Source of the DNA: Xenophilus sp. AP218F
Lineage (GTDB): Bacteria > Pseudomonadota > Gammaproteobacteria > Burkholderiales > Chromobacteriaceae
Direction of reading: 5' to 3'
DNA: 64,000 nt
Assembly (NCBI GenBank): GCA_002213445.1
Contig: NJIE01000023.1
Span: 142,540-206,539, forward strand
Position 1 is the stretch's first letter; every line of letters begins with the position of its first letter. The notes beneath the pieces are model-generated. The model saw nothing but the letters and a program-made list of their open reading frames with translations. It did no database searches and was not told the origin of the DNA. The position numbers and the translations under genes are program-made. Shown here piece by piece: positions 8,376 through 16,778 of this stretch.

Positions 8376-10271
8376 ATGAGTCGCACCGCTTCGCGCTTGA
8401 CCTTGATTTCCGCCCTGCTGGCCAGCCTGCCGGCCTTCGCCACCCCCGCCGCGCCCGACTACGTCGACGCCGACCAGTTCCTCAACGCCGCCAAACAGCG
8501 GGTATTGCCGCCGGACATCCCGTGGAACGGCAAGAGCCAGCAGTTCGCCGTGGCCAAGGACGACCCGTGGGCCACGCCGTTCGAAGCCTCCGGCTTCACC
8601 CACACCCCGCCGTACAACGAAACCCTGGCCTATCTGGAACGGCTGGCCGCCGCCAGGCCCGAGCTGATCAAGCTGGTGGCGCTTGAGGAAAAAACCGACG
8701 AAGGCCGCCCGTTCATGATGGCGGTGGTCTCCACCAGCGGCGACAAGTCCGCAGCCGGCCTCAAGGCCTCCGGCAAGCCCACCATTTACGTCGAAGCCGG
8801 CATCCACCCCGGCGAAGCCAACGGCAAGGACGCCGGGCTGATGATGCTGCGCGACATGACGGTGCGCGGCAGCGAGCGCGCGCTGTTGGACAAGGTGAAC
8901 ATCCTGTTCGTGCCCACCGTCAACATCGACGGCGACATGCGCTACGGCAAATACGGCCGCATCAACCAGAACGGCCCGGCCGAAACCGGCTGGCGCGTCA
9001 ACGGCCGCAACCTCAACCTGAACCGCGACTTCGCCAAGCTGGACAGCCCGGAAATCCGCAACGTGGCGCGCGCGCTGGGCGAATACGCGCCCGACTTCTT
9101 CATCGACACCCACAGCACCGACGGCGTCAACTACCAGTACGACGTCACCTACTGCAACAACGGCCTGGGCTGGTCGCCCGAATCCAGCCGCTGGATGGAC
9201 AAGGTGATGACGCCCTACGTCTACAAGGAGCTGCGCGCCTACGGCCACGAGCCCAACGTCTGCATCTCGATGAACGACAACGAGGACATCGGCAAGGGCT
9301 ATTACCCCTACTACAGCGACCTCGCCCGCTTCTCCAACCAGTACGCCGACGTGCGCGGCATCCCCGGCATCCTGGTGGAACTGCACGCGCTCAAGCCCTA
9401 CAAGCAACAGGTGCTGGGCAACTACGTGCTGTACAAGTCCATCTTCGAGAGCGTGGCCGCCAATCAGGACAGCCTGCGCGCCGCCATCGCCAGGGACCGC
9501 GCCGCGCGGCCCAAGGAGGTGACGCTCACCTGGAAGGAAGCCGACGGCAAGCCGCAGCTGGTGGATTTCAAGGGCGTGAAGTTCGAGAAGGTGCAATCGC
9601 CCATCACCGGCGACAAGATCGTGCGCTGGAGCAACCAGCCGCAAACCTACCGCATCCCGATCACCCCGCTGACCGTGCCCGACCTGGTGGTAACGCGGCC
9701 CAAGGCCTACGTGGTGCCGGCGCAGTGGCGCGACGTGATCGACAGGCTGAAGGTGCACGGCATCGCCATGACCACGCTGGACAAACCGGCCACGCTGGAC
9801 GTGACGGTATACCGGCTGGACGACATCAAGCTGGGCACGCCGTTCGAACCCGACCGCGAATCGGCCGACAAGATCCCGGGCTACGAAGGCCGGCTGCTGA
9901 TCAGCGGCAAGCCGCTGGCGCAGGCGCGCAAGGTGACCTACCCGGCAGGCTCGGTGGTGATCGACCCCGACCAGCAACTGGGCACGCTGGCCATGGTGCT
10001 GCTGGAACCGGACAGCCCGGACTCCTTCCTGCGCTGGGGCTTCTTCAACGCCAACCTCACCTCGGCCGAAGCGCCGGAAGCCTACGTGATGGAACCGATG
10101 GCGCGGCGCATGCTGGCCGAAAGCCCGGCGCTGCGCAAGGCGTTCGCCGCCAAGCTCAAGGCCGATCCCAAGTTCGCCAAGGACCGCAACGCGCGCCTGA
10201 ACTGGTTCTATGAGCAAACGCCGTTCGCCGACAGCAACCGCTTCCTCTACCCGGTGGGCATCGTGCGCTGA
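8376..10271 (+). CDS. M14-family zinc carboxypeptidase, exported
   Basis: A 631-residue protein with a signal peptide (LLASLPAFATP). The ATG at 8376 is preceded by ACAGGAGCC, a good ribosome site, and is preferred over an in-frame ATG 30 bp upstream. The zinc motif HPGE (in GIHPGEANGKD) lies near residue 146. A third zinc-ligand candidate His is in DTHSTDG near 245, and the likely general-base Glu is in VELHALKPY near 334. It probably trims C-terminal residues from peptides in the periplasm. The roughly 200-residue C-terminal extension beyond the catalytic domain has no function I recognise. Confidence 0.88.
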   Translation: MSRTASRLTLISALLASLPAFATPAAPDYVDADQFLNAAKQRVLPPDIPWNGKSQQFAVAKDDPWATPFEASGFTHTPPYNETLAYLERLAAARPELIKLVALEEKTDEGRPFMMAVVSTSGDKSAAGLKASGKPTIYVEAGIHPGEANGKDAGLMMLRDMTVRGSERALLDKVNILFVPTVNIDGDMRYGKYGRINQNGPAETGWRVNGRNLNLNRDFAKLDSPEIRNVARALGEYAPDFFIDTHSTDGVNYQYDVTYCNNGLGWSPESSRWMDKVMTPYVYKELRAYGHEPNVCISMNDNEDIGKGYYPYYSDLARFSNQYADVRGIPGILVELHALKPYKQQVLGNYVLYKSIFESVAANQDSLRAAIARDRAARPKEVTLTWKEADGKPQLVDFKGVKFEKVQSPITGDKIVRWSNQPQTYRIPITPLTVPDLVVTRPKAYVVPAQWRDVIDRLKVHGIAMTTLDKPATLDVTVYRLDDIKLGTPFEPDRESADKIPGYEGRLLISGKPLAQARKVTYPAGSVVIDPDQQLGTLAMVLLEPDSPDSFLRWGFFNANLTSAEAPEAYVMEPMARRMLAESPALRKAFAAKLKADPKFAKDRNARLNWFYEQTPFADSNRFLYPVGIVR

Positions 10272-10352
10272 CGGCGAACCGGCGGCGGCCGGCCCGGTCT
10301 ACAATGCATTCAGGCTCTCGGCTCGCGGCTGTTCCGCGCCAGGGGAGAATGC

Positions 10353-11117
10353 ATGCATATCAAGATACTGGGCGCGGCCGCCTGCGCCGGCCACCCGGGC
10401 CAGACCACCTGCTTTCTGGCCGGCGACGACACGCTGATGGATTGCGGCACCGGCTGCTGCAATCTGTCCGAGCGCGCCATGCTGGCGGTGCGCCGGGTAT
10501 TGCTCACCCACAGCCATATCGACCACTGCGGCTTCCTGCCTCTGCTGGCCGATGTGCACGCCAGCCACGGCGGTCCGGGGCTGGACGTTTACGCCCTGCC
10601 CGAAACACTGGACGCCCTGCGCCGGCATCTGTTCAACAACGTGATGTGGCCCGATTACACCCGCCAGCCGCAAGAGCGGCCCTGGGTGCGGCTGATTCCG
10701 GTGGCGGTGGGCGACGGCGTGGAGCTGGACGAAGGCCGCGCCGTGGCGCTGCCCGCCGCCCATAGCGTGCCCGGCATCGGCTGGCTGATACACGGCGCAT
10801 GGCGCACGCTGGCCTTCAGCGGCGACAGCGGCCTGTGCCTGCCGTTCTGGCGGCAGCTGGCCGACACCCCCTCCCTCACCGACGTGATCTGCGAAGTGAC
10901 CTACAGCGACGAACGCGCCGGCGACGCCGCCGCCCAGGGCCATCTGTCGCCGGCCCAGCTGCTGCCGCGCCTGGCCGAGCTGCCCGCCTCGGTGCGGCTG
11001 TGGATATCGCATACCGACCCGATCTGCCGCGAAGCGCTCTGGCAGCAGCTGCAGCTGGGCGCGCCCGCCGGCATGCTGATCAGCCCGCTCAAGGAAGGCA
11101 CGCTGATCGAACTGTAA
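10353..11117 (+). CDS. MBL-fold metallohydrolase
   Basis: A 254-residue cytoplasmic metallo-beta-lactamase-fold protein. The metal-binding motif is HSHIDHC at about residue 51-57. Later candidate ligands are AHSVPGIG (about 136), FSGDSG (about 155) and a C-terminal His in ISHTDP. The layout resembles the RNase Z/cyclic-nucleotide phosphodiesterase branch rather than glyoxalase II. The substrate is unknown. It is followed after 15 bp by a DUF190 gene, probably in one operon. Confidence 0.8.
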   Translation: MHIKILGAAACAGHPGQTTCFLAGDDTLMDCGTGCCNLSERAMLAVRRVLLTHSHIDHCGFLPLLADVHASHGGPGLDVYALPETLDALRRHLFNNVMWPDYTRQPQERPWVRLIPVAVGDGVELDEGRAVALPAAHSVPGIGWLIHGAWRTLAFSGDSGLCLPFWRQLADTPSLTDVICEVTYSDERAGDAAAQGHLSPAQLLPRLAELPASVRLWISHTDPICREALWQQLQLGAPAGMLISPLKEGTLIEL

Positions 11118-11132
11118 CGGAAGGAGAACATC

Positions 11133-11450
11133 ATGCAAGGCTGCCAGTTGTCGTTCTTCACCCAGCAGGACCATCGCCACGAAGGCCTGCCGCTTGGCGA
11201 ATGGATCTTGCAGGCGGCGCGCCGCCAGGGCGTGGCCGGCGCCACGCTGTTCGCCGCCAGCGAAGGCTTCGGCGGCCACCGCCGCATCCATGCCGGCCAC
11301 GCCTTCGACCTGGCCGACCAGCCGGTGGAAGTGACGATGGCGGTCAGCGTCCAGGACGCCGAAGCGCTGCTGCAAACCCTGCGCGACGCCGGGGTCAAGG
11401 TGTTTTACGTCAAGACCCCGATCGAATACGGCATGCTGGGCGAGAGCTAG
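11133..11450 (+). CDS. DUF190 family protein (PII-like fold)
   Basis: A 105-residue protein preceded by the strong ribosome site GGAAGGAG. It carries DUF190 features: the TLFAASEGFGG turn, a VEVTMAVSV strand and a YVKTPIEY end. The family adopts a PII-like ferredoxin fold and often sits beside transport genes, but its biochemical role is not established. Here its partner is an MBL-fold hydrolase, with no crcB or transporter nearby. Confidence 0.82.
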   Translation: MQGCQLSFFTQQDHRHEGLPLGEWILQAARRQGVAGATLFAASEGFGGHRRIHAGHAFDLADQPVEVTMAVSVQDAEALLQTLRDAGVKVFYVKTPIEYGMLGES

Positions 11451-11475
11451 AGCGCGCCCCGCCCGCGCCGCGCGC

Positions 11476-12516
11476 TCAGGCGTTGACTACGGTGAAATCC
11501 GGCAGCGGCGGCGTGTCCAGCACGCCGCTCTTGACCGTGGCGAAATCGATCCGCGACAGATCCAGCGCCCGATAGTGCATGCTCGCGTCGGTGCGGAAGG
11601 CAAGCAGCTTGCGCGTCGGGCTCTTCAGCGCGGCGTACTGGGTGTAGTCCTGATAGCCGTGCTCCCCGCGCACCGTGCCGCGCGGGATATCCACGCTATT
11701 GAGCAGATGGGTGGCGAGCTGGCGCGCCTCGTCCCAATCGGCGGGCACATTGGAAAACTGCTTGAGATAGGCGATGCGGACAAAACGCGCCGGCGGCGTC
11801 GCGTTGCCGGGCAAACCGGCCAGACCGCCGCCATGCCCCGGCTCCTGGGCATGATGGCTGCCCAGCATCCCCGGCTGCGGATCATCCGGCGTCAGATTCA
11901 GATAATTGCCGAGATTGGTGCGATGCCAGGGGAAAGACGGCCCGTTGGTGCACACGCCCACCGTGTTGGCATGCACCACCTTGGCCCCGTCGACAAACTC
12001 CACCACCACCGACTCGCCCCTGGCGTCCACGATCGCAGCGTGGAACGGCATCAGGCTGGCCAGCGTTTCCGGCAGCCAGAAATTCACCTGTTTCAGGCGC
12101 TCGCGCAATTCCGCCACGCTGCCGCAGTGCGCCAGCGCCCAGTTGCAGAACAAAGGCGCCAGCACGGTGGCGTCCTTGCCGCGCCAGGGCTCGTACCTGG
12201 CGTCCGGAAACCACAGCAGGCTGACGCTCAAGCCCGCTTCGTTGATGCCGTCGGTCAGAATGCGGTCCGTCAGCGGCGCCAATTGCGGGGCAAACGGCAG
12301 CACGTTTTTGGTGGCGATGCCGGCATAACCGTAATCGCCGGCCAGCGGGGCCGCCTCCGCCATCGCGGCGAAGGCCTCGTCCGGCCAGCGCGGCTGAAAC
12401 AGCGGCTCGCCGCGGCGATGCAGATAAAACGCCGGCTCCAGCTTCTGCCCGTACTCCATGGACCGGCCCACCGTCAGGCTGCCGTCCCTGGCGCTCAAAT
12501 GAAAATGCGTGCACAT
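11476..12516 (-). CDS. Linear amide C-N hydrolase (choloylglycine hydrolase/penicillin V acylase family)
   Basis: A 346-residue Ntn-hydrolase. The ATG at 12516 gives Met-Cys-Thr, so removal of Met exposes Cys as the N-terminal nucleophile, as the family requires. Supporting features are GRSMEYG near residue 17 (the family Arg), INEAGLSVSLLWFPD near 100 and the TNGPSFPWHRTN block near 200. No signal peptide is visible, so it should be cytoplasmic. Family members deacylate bile-salt, penicillin V or acyl-homoserine-lactone amides; the substrate here is not determined. Confidence 0.86.
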   Translation of the reverse strand: MCTHFHLSARDGSLTVGRSMEYGQKLEPAFYLHRRGEPLFQPRWPDEAFAAMAEAAPLAGDYGYAGIATKNVLPFAPQLAPLTDRILTDGINEAGLSVSLLWFPDARYEPWRGKDATVLAPLFCNWALAHCGSVAELRERLKQVNFWLPETLASLMPFHAAIVDARGESVVVEFVDGAKVVHANTVGVCTNGPSFPWHRTNLGNYLNLTPDDPQPGMLGSHHAQEPGHGGGLAGLPGNATPPARFVRIAYLKQFSNVPADWDEARQLATHLLNSVDIPRGTVRGEHGYQDYTQYAALKSPTRKLLAFRTDASMHYRALDLSRIDFATVKSGVLDTPPLPDFTVVNA

Positions 12517-12631
12517 GGTTTTCTCCCTGCCGCCCCGCCGCCGATCGCGGCACGATGCCCGATCCAGACGGCGGAAAGCGCCCAAGCAAATCGCAGCTTC
12601 ATGCCATGCGCAACTGCACTTTCCGACAGGC

Positions 12632-12841
12632 TCAGAATTCCACGTCGAAACCGGCGTCGGCCACCGCGGCGGCCAACTCTTCCGGCGAGACCACCGCGGC
12701 GTCGTACACCACCCGCGCCTGTTTGGCTTCCAGGCTGACCTCGGCCTCGCTGACGCCGGCCATTTCGTTCAATACGCCGGTCACGCTCTTGGCGCAGCCG
12801 CCGCAGGTCATGCCATCCACGTTCATGATCAATTCAGACAT
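12632..12841 (-). CDS. copZ: Copper chaperone, single HMA domain
   Basis: A 69-residue heavy-metal-associated domain with the metal site GMTCGGCAKSV at residues 10-20 and a DAGFDVEF end. It starts 21 bp after the copA stop on the same strand, so the two are co-transcribed. It would bind Cu(I) in the cytoplasm and pass it to the N-terminal domains of CopA. Confidence 0.9.
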   Translation of the reverse strand: MSELIMNVDGMTCGGCAKSVTGVLNEMAGVSEAEVSLEAKQARVVYDAAVVSPEELAAAVADAGFDVEF

Positions 12842-12862
12842 CGCTCTCTCCAGTTGTGAAAT

Positions 12863-15205
12863 TCATTTCCAGCGCCGCAGCAGCAGGGAGTTGCTGACTA
12901 CGGACACCGAACTTGCCGCCATCGCCGCGCCAGCAATCACCGGATTGAGCAGGCCGACCGCCGCCAGCGGGATGCCGAGCAGGTTGTAGATGAAGGCAAA
13001 GGCGAGATTCTGGCGGATTTTCGCCAGCGTGGCACGCGACAGCCGCATCGCGTCGACCACGTGGCGCAAGTCGCCGCGCATCAGCGTGATGTCCGCCGTT
13101 TCGATGGCCACGTCCGAGCCTGCGCCCATCGCCAGGCTGACGTCGGCGGCGGCTAGCGCCGGGGCGTCGTTGACGCCGTCGCCCAGCATCGCCACCACAT
13201 GCCCCTGCGCCTGCCAGCGCGCCACTTCGGCGGCCTTGTCCTGCGGCTTGACCTCGGCGCGGAAGGTTGCGATGCCCGCCTGCCCGGCGATGGCTTGCGC
13301 CGTGGCCGGATTGTCGCCGGTCAGCATCACCAATTCGACGCCCAACTGCCGCAAGGCCGCCACCGCCTGCGCCGAGCTGGCGCGGATCTGGTCGGCCAGG
13401 GCCAGCAGGCCCGCCAGTTCGCCGTCCAGACTGACCGCCACCACGGTGTGGCCGGCGCGTTGCAACGCCTCCGCCTGCCGCCGCGCGTCTTCGCCTATCC
13501 AGGCCGGCACGCCGACGCGCGCCAGGCCGCGGCCGGCCACCTCGGCCGTCACCCCGCGGCCGACTTCGGCGGCGAACGCGCTGACCGGCAACAGGGGCAG
13601 CCCGCGCTCGCGAGCGGCCTCCAGCACGGCGCGCGCCAGCGGGTGTTCCGACCCGGCCTCGACGCTGGCGGCCAGCTGCAGCAGCCCATCCTCGTCGCCG
13701 TTCATGGCTTGCAAAGCCGCTACTTTGGGCCGGCCTTCGGTCAGCGTGCCGGTTTTGTCCACCAGCAGCACGTCCACCTTGCTCGTCAGCTCCAGCGCGC
13801 CGGCGTTGCGGAACAGGATGCCGCGGCGCGCGCCGTTGCCGACGCCGACCATTACCGCCGTCGGCGTGGCCAGCCCCAGCGCGCACGGGCAGGCGATCAC
13901 CAGCACCGCCACCGCGTGGATCAGCGCCGTCGCCCAGTCGCCGAGCCACAGGCCGCCGCCGATCAGGGTCAGCAGGCTGATGGCGGCCACCACCGGCACG
14001 AACACGCCGGAGATGCGGTCGGCCAGTTGCTGGATCGGCGCCTTGGAGCCTTGCGCCTGCGCCACCAGCCGCACGATCTCGGCCAGCTGCGTGGCCGCGC
14101 CGACGCCGGTGGCGCGTATTTTCAGCATGCCGTCCTGGTTGCGGGTGGCCGCGTACACCGTGTCGCCGACGCCCTTGTTGACCGGCAGGCTCTCGCCGGT
14201 GAGCATGCTCTCGTCCAGCGCCGCCGCGCCCTCCACCACCACGCCGTCCACCGCCAGGCTTTCGCCGTGGCGCGCCACCACGATGTCGCCGGGAGCGAGG
14301 CTGTCCACCGCCACCTCGACCAGCGCGCCGCCGCGCTCGACGCGGGCGGTCTTGGGCGCGAGACGGATCAACTGGGCGATCGCCGCCGAGGTCTTGCCCT
14401 TGGCGCGGGCCTCCAGCAGCTTGCCCAGCAACACCAGCGTGATCACCGCCGCGCTGGCTTCGAAATACACGTGCTGGCCGGGGATGTCCCACACCGTCAC
14501 CGCCGTCGACAACAGCCAGGCCATGCTGGTGCCCAGCGCCACCAGCACGTCCATATTGGCCCCGCCGCCGCGCAGGGCCCGCCACGCGCCGCGATAAAAA
14601 CGCCAACCGGCGACGAACTGCACCGGGGTGGCCAGCAGCAATTGCCAGCCGCGCGGCAACCAGCCGTGATGGCCGAATAGCATGGCCGCCATCTCCAGCA
14701 GGAAGGGCGCGGTCAAGACGGCGGAAAACGCGAACCAGAAGAGTTCGCGGCGATATTGCGCCGCCTGGCGCGCCGTCGGGTCGGCCTCCTCCTGCGTAGC
14801 CTGGGCGGAAAAACCGGCGCGCGCCGCCGCCGCGAAGATGCTGCCGCGATCGATCAGGCCCGGAATCCACGCCACCCGCGCCGACTCGGCGGCGAAATTC
14901 ACCGTGGCCGCGACGCCGGGCAAGCGGTTGAGCGTCTTCTCCAGCCGGGTTGCGCACGCGGCGCAGCTCATGCCGCCTATCGAAACGTCCAGCGTCTGGC
15001 GCGGCACGGAAAAACCGGTTTTGGCCACCGCGGCCAGCACGGCGTCCAGGCTGGCGTCGTCGGCCAGCGCGACCCGCGCCGACTCGCCGGCGAAGCTGAC
15101 TTCCGCCTTGACGCCCGTCAGCTTGTTCAGCTGTTTTTCGATGCGGGCGGCGCAGGCGGCGCAGCTCATGCCGGCGATCGGCAGTTGAATGATGGTGTCC
15201 GGCAT
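12863..15205 (-). CDS. copA: Copper-exporting P1B-type ATPase
   Basis: A 780-residue inner-membrane ATPase. Two N-terminal HMA domains carry GMSCAACAARIEKQL (near residue 12) and GMSCAACATRLEKTL (near 82). The translocation motif CPC (ACPCALGLATPTA) is near residue 438, the phosphorylated DKTGTLTEG near 481 and the hinge GDGVNDAPAL near 673. CPC plus paired CxxC domains indicates Cu(I)/Ag(I) export (P1B-1). The ATG at 15205 has a GGAGGG site upstream. A perfect inverted repeat of CsoR-operator type lies 22 bp before the start, so copper-inducible derepression is likely. Confidence 0.94.
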   Translation of the reverse strand: MPDTIIQLPIAGMSCAACAARIEKQLNKLTGVKAEVSFAGESARVALADDASLDAVLAAVAKTGFSVPRQTLDVSIGGMSCAACATRLEKTLNRLPGVAATVNFAAESARVAWIPGLIDRGSIFAAAARAGFSAQATQEEADPTARQAAQYRRELFWFAFSAVLTAPFLLEMAAMLFGHHGWLPRGWQLLLATPVQFVAGWRFYRGAWRALRGGGANMDVLVALGTSMAWLLSTAVTVWDIPGQHVYFEASAAVITLVLLGKLLEARAKGKTSAAIAQLIRLAPKTARVERGGALVEVAVDSLAPGDIVVARHGESLAVDGVVVEGAAALDESMLTGESLPVNKGVGDTVYAATRNQDGMLKIRATGVGAATQLAEIVRLVAQAQGSKAPIQQLADRISGVFVPVVAAISLLTLIGGGLWLGDWATALIHAVAVLVIACPCALGLATPTAVMVGVGNGARRGILFRNAGALELTSKVDVLLVDKTGTLTEGRPKVAALQAMNGDEDGLLQLAASVEAGSEHPLARAVLEAARERGLPLLPVSAFAAEVGRGVTAEVAGRGLARVGVPAWIGEDARRQAEALQRAGHTVVAVSLDGELAGLLALADQIRASSAQAVAALRQLGVELVMLTGDNPATAQAIAGQAGIATFRAEVKPQDKAAEVARWQAQGHVVAMLGDGVNDAPALAAADVSLAMGAGSDVAIETADITLMRGDLRHVVDAMRLSRATLAKIRQNLAFAFIYNLLGIPLAAVGLLNPVIAGAAMAASSVSVVSNSLLLRRWK

Positions 15206-15226
15206 AGACCCTCCTTGCGCTTTCTT

Positions 15227-15245
15227 TATACCCCTACAGGGTATA
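15227..15245 (-). promoter_or_regulatory. CsoR-like operator upstream of copA
   Basis: TATACCC-CTACA-GGGTATA is a perfect 7-bp inverted repeat with a 5-nt spacer. It contains the TACCC-N5-GGGTA core reported for CsoR-family copper repressors. It lies 22 bp upstream of the copA ATG, where a repressor would block transcription. No csoR gene is in this window. Confidence 0.6.
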
Positions 15246-15356
15246 TAGCGCAAGCCGGGGCGAAGCCCGCCGCGCGGCCGAACACCCGGCCGACCCTTTA
15301 CCCGCCACCCTTGGCCGTGTTAACAAGACGGATTACCGGCAAGAACGAGGTAGTCC

Positions 15357-15989
15357 ATGCCCCTCAAGCGTTACGGCGCCGATTGCGCCTTGATCGTGGT
15401 GGATGTGCAAAACAGCTTTTGCCCCGGCGGCGCGCTGGCCGTGCCCGGCGGCGATGAAGTCGTGCCGCTGATCAACCATCTGTCTTTGTTGTTCGAAAAC
15501 GTGATCCTGACCCAGGATTGGCACCCGGCCGGCCACGTCTCTTTCGCCAGCAGCCATCCCGGCGCGGCGCCGTTCAGCCAGATCGAGCTGGATTACGGCA
15601 AGCAGACGCTGTGGCCGGAGCACTGCGTGGCCGACAGCGACGGCGCGGCGTTCCACCCGGCGCTGGAAACCGGCCATGCGCGGCTGATTGTGCGCAAGGG
15701 CTGCAATCCGGCCATCGACAGCTATTCGGCCTTCGTCGAGGCCGACCGCCGCACCGCCACCGGCCTTGCCGGCTATCTGGCCGCGCGCGGCATCCGCAAG
15801 GTGTGGATCGCCGGCCTCGCCACCGACTTCTGCGTGGCCTGGAGCGCCATCGACGCCTGCGCCGCGGGCCTGGAAACCTCGGTGATCGAGGACGCCTGTC
15901 GCGCCATCGACATCGACGGCTCGCTGGCGCAAGCCTGGTTCGACATGCGCCAGGCCGGCGTCAGGCGGCTGCGCTCGGACGAGGTGTGA
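15357..15989 (+). CDS. pncA: Nicotinamidase/pyrazinamidase
   Basis: A 210-residue isochorismatase-fold hydrolase that deamidates nicotinamide to nicotinate for NAD salvage. The catalytic Asp is in VVDVQNSF near residue 16, the Lys in IVRKGCNP near 119 and the nucleophile Cys in ATDFCVAW near 159. Metal ligands fit TQDWHPAGHVSF near residue 53. Length and motifs match PncA rather than other isochorismatase-family members. It is divergent from copA. Confidence 0.92.
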   Translation: MPLKRYGADCALIVVDVQNSFCPGGALAVPGGDEVVPLINHLSLLFENVILTQDWHPAGHVSFASSHPGAAPFSQIELDYGKQTLWPEHCVADSDGAAFHPALETGHARLIVRKGCNPAIDSYSAFVEADRRTATGLAGYLAARGIRKVWIAGLATDFCVAWSAIDACAAGLETSVIEDACRAIDIDGSLAQAWFDMRQAGVRRLRSDEV

Positions 15990-16005
15990 GCGCGCCGTTC
16001 CGCGC

Positions 16006-16347
16006 TCAGGCAGGGTTGGCCGACAGCATCACCAGCCAGCGGGTTTGCATCTCCTCCGCCAGATAGTGTTCGCGTTCGGCCAGGAACTGCGCGATGTAAG
16101 GCTGCTCCAGGTGCCGCAACAAGTGCTCGCGGCTGGACCACGCCTCGTAGAAGTGAAACAGCGCAGGATCGGCCCGGTCCTGATGCACGTGGTATTGCAG
16201 GCAGCCGGCTTCTTCGCGGGTAGGCGCGACCAGCGACAGCAGCCGCCGCGCCAGCGCCTCGACCTGTTCCGGCCTGGCCCTCGCCTGGCCGATCAGGGCA
16301 TAAGGAGTGGTTTCTCCGGCATTCGCTTCGGGCAACGCAAAACTCAT
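16006..16347 (-). CDS. Antibiotic-biosynthesis-monooxygenase (ABM) domain protein
   Basis: A 113-residue dimeric ferredoxin-fold protein. It carries the pattern EAGCLQYHVHQDRADP near residue 50 and FHFYEAWSSREHLLRHL near 68, typical of YgiN-like quinol monooxygenases. The ATG at 16347 is chosen where the homology starts. It is divergent from an ArsR-type regulator with about 100 bp between them, a common arrangement in which the regulator controls the monooxygenase. The substrate is unknown. Confidence 0.8.
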   Translation of the reverse strand: MSFALPEANAGETTPYALIGQARARPEQVEALARRLLSLVAPTREEAGCLQYHVHQDRADPALFHFYEAWSSREHLLRHLEQPYIAQFLAEREHYLAEEMQTRWLVMLSANPA

Positions 16348-16445
16348 GGCGACTCCATGGTAAGATAAATATCGAACCTTGATGATAGCGCATCTCGCCA
16401 CAAGGTACGATTGAAACCTTACCAGCAATACGCAAAGAGCCGCTC

Positions 16446-16763
16446 ATGCCCGATCAGGAAGGACACCCGGAAGTCTGGGAAATGAAGCTGGGCGCCGTGC
16501 TCTCGGCGCTAGCCGACCCCTTGCGGCGCCAGGTCGTCGCCGAGCTTGTCCAGGCCCCCGCCGACACGGAAAGAACCTGCGCTTCGTTCGGCTTCCAGGT
16601 CAGCAAGGCCACCCTGACGCATCATTTCCGCATCCTGCGCGAGGCGGGTCTGATCCGTCAGACGTGGCGCGGCAACAGCCGGGCCGCCGCGCTCAGGCGC
16701 GAAGACGTCGAGCAGCGCTTTCCCGGTCTGCTGGCTCTGCTGGCGCGCCCCGACAGCGAGTAA
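16446..16763 (+). CDS. ArsR-type winged-helix transcriptional regulator
   Basis: A 105-residue protein with an HTH_20/ArsR pattern: LADPLRRQVVAELV at residues 19-32, then the recognition helix region VSKATLTHHFRILREAGLI around 53-71. It lacks the cysteine-rich metal site of arsenic or cadmium sensors, so it is probably not a metal sensor. The divergent monooxygenase gene is its likely target. Confidence 0.82.
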   Translation: MPDQEGHPEVWEMKLGAVLSALADPLRRQVVAELVQAPADTERTCASFGFQVSKATLTHHFRILREAGLIRQTWRGNSRAAALRREDVEQRFPGLLALLARPDSE

Positions 16764-16778
16764 ATCCGGCCAGGCGGC

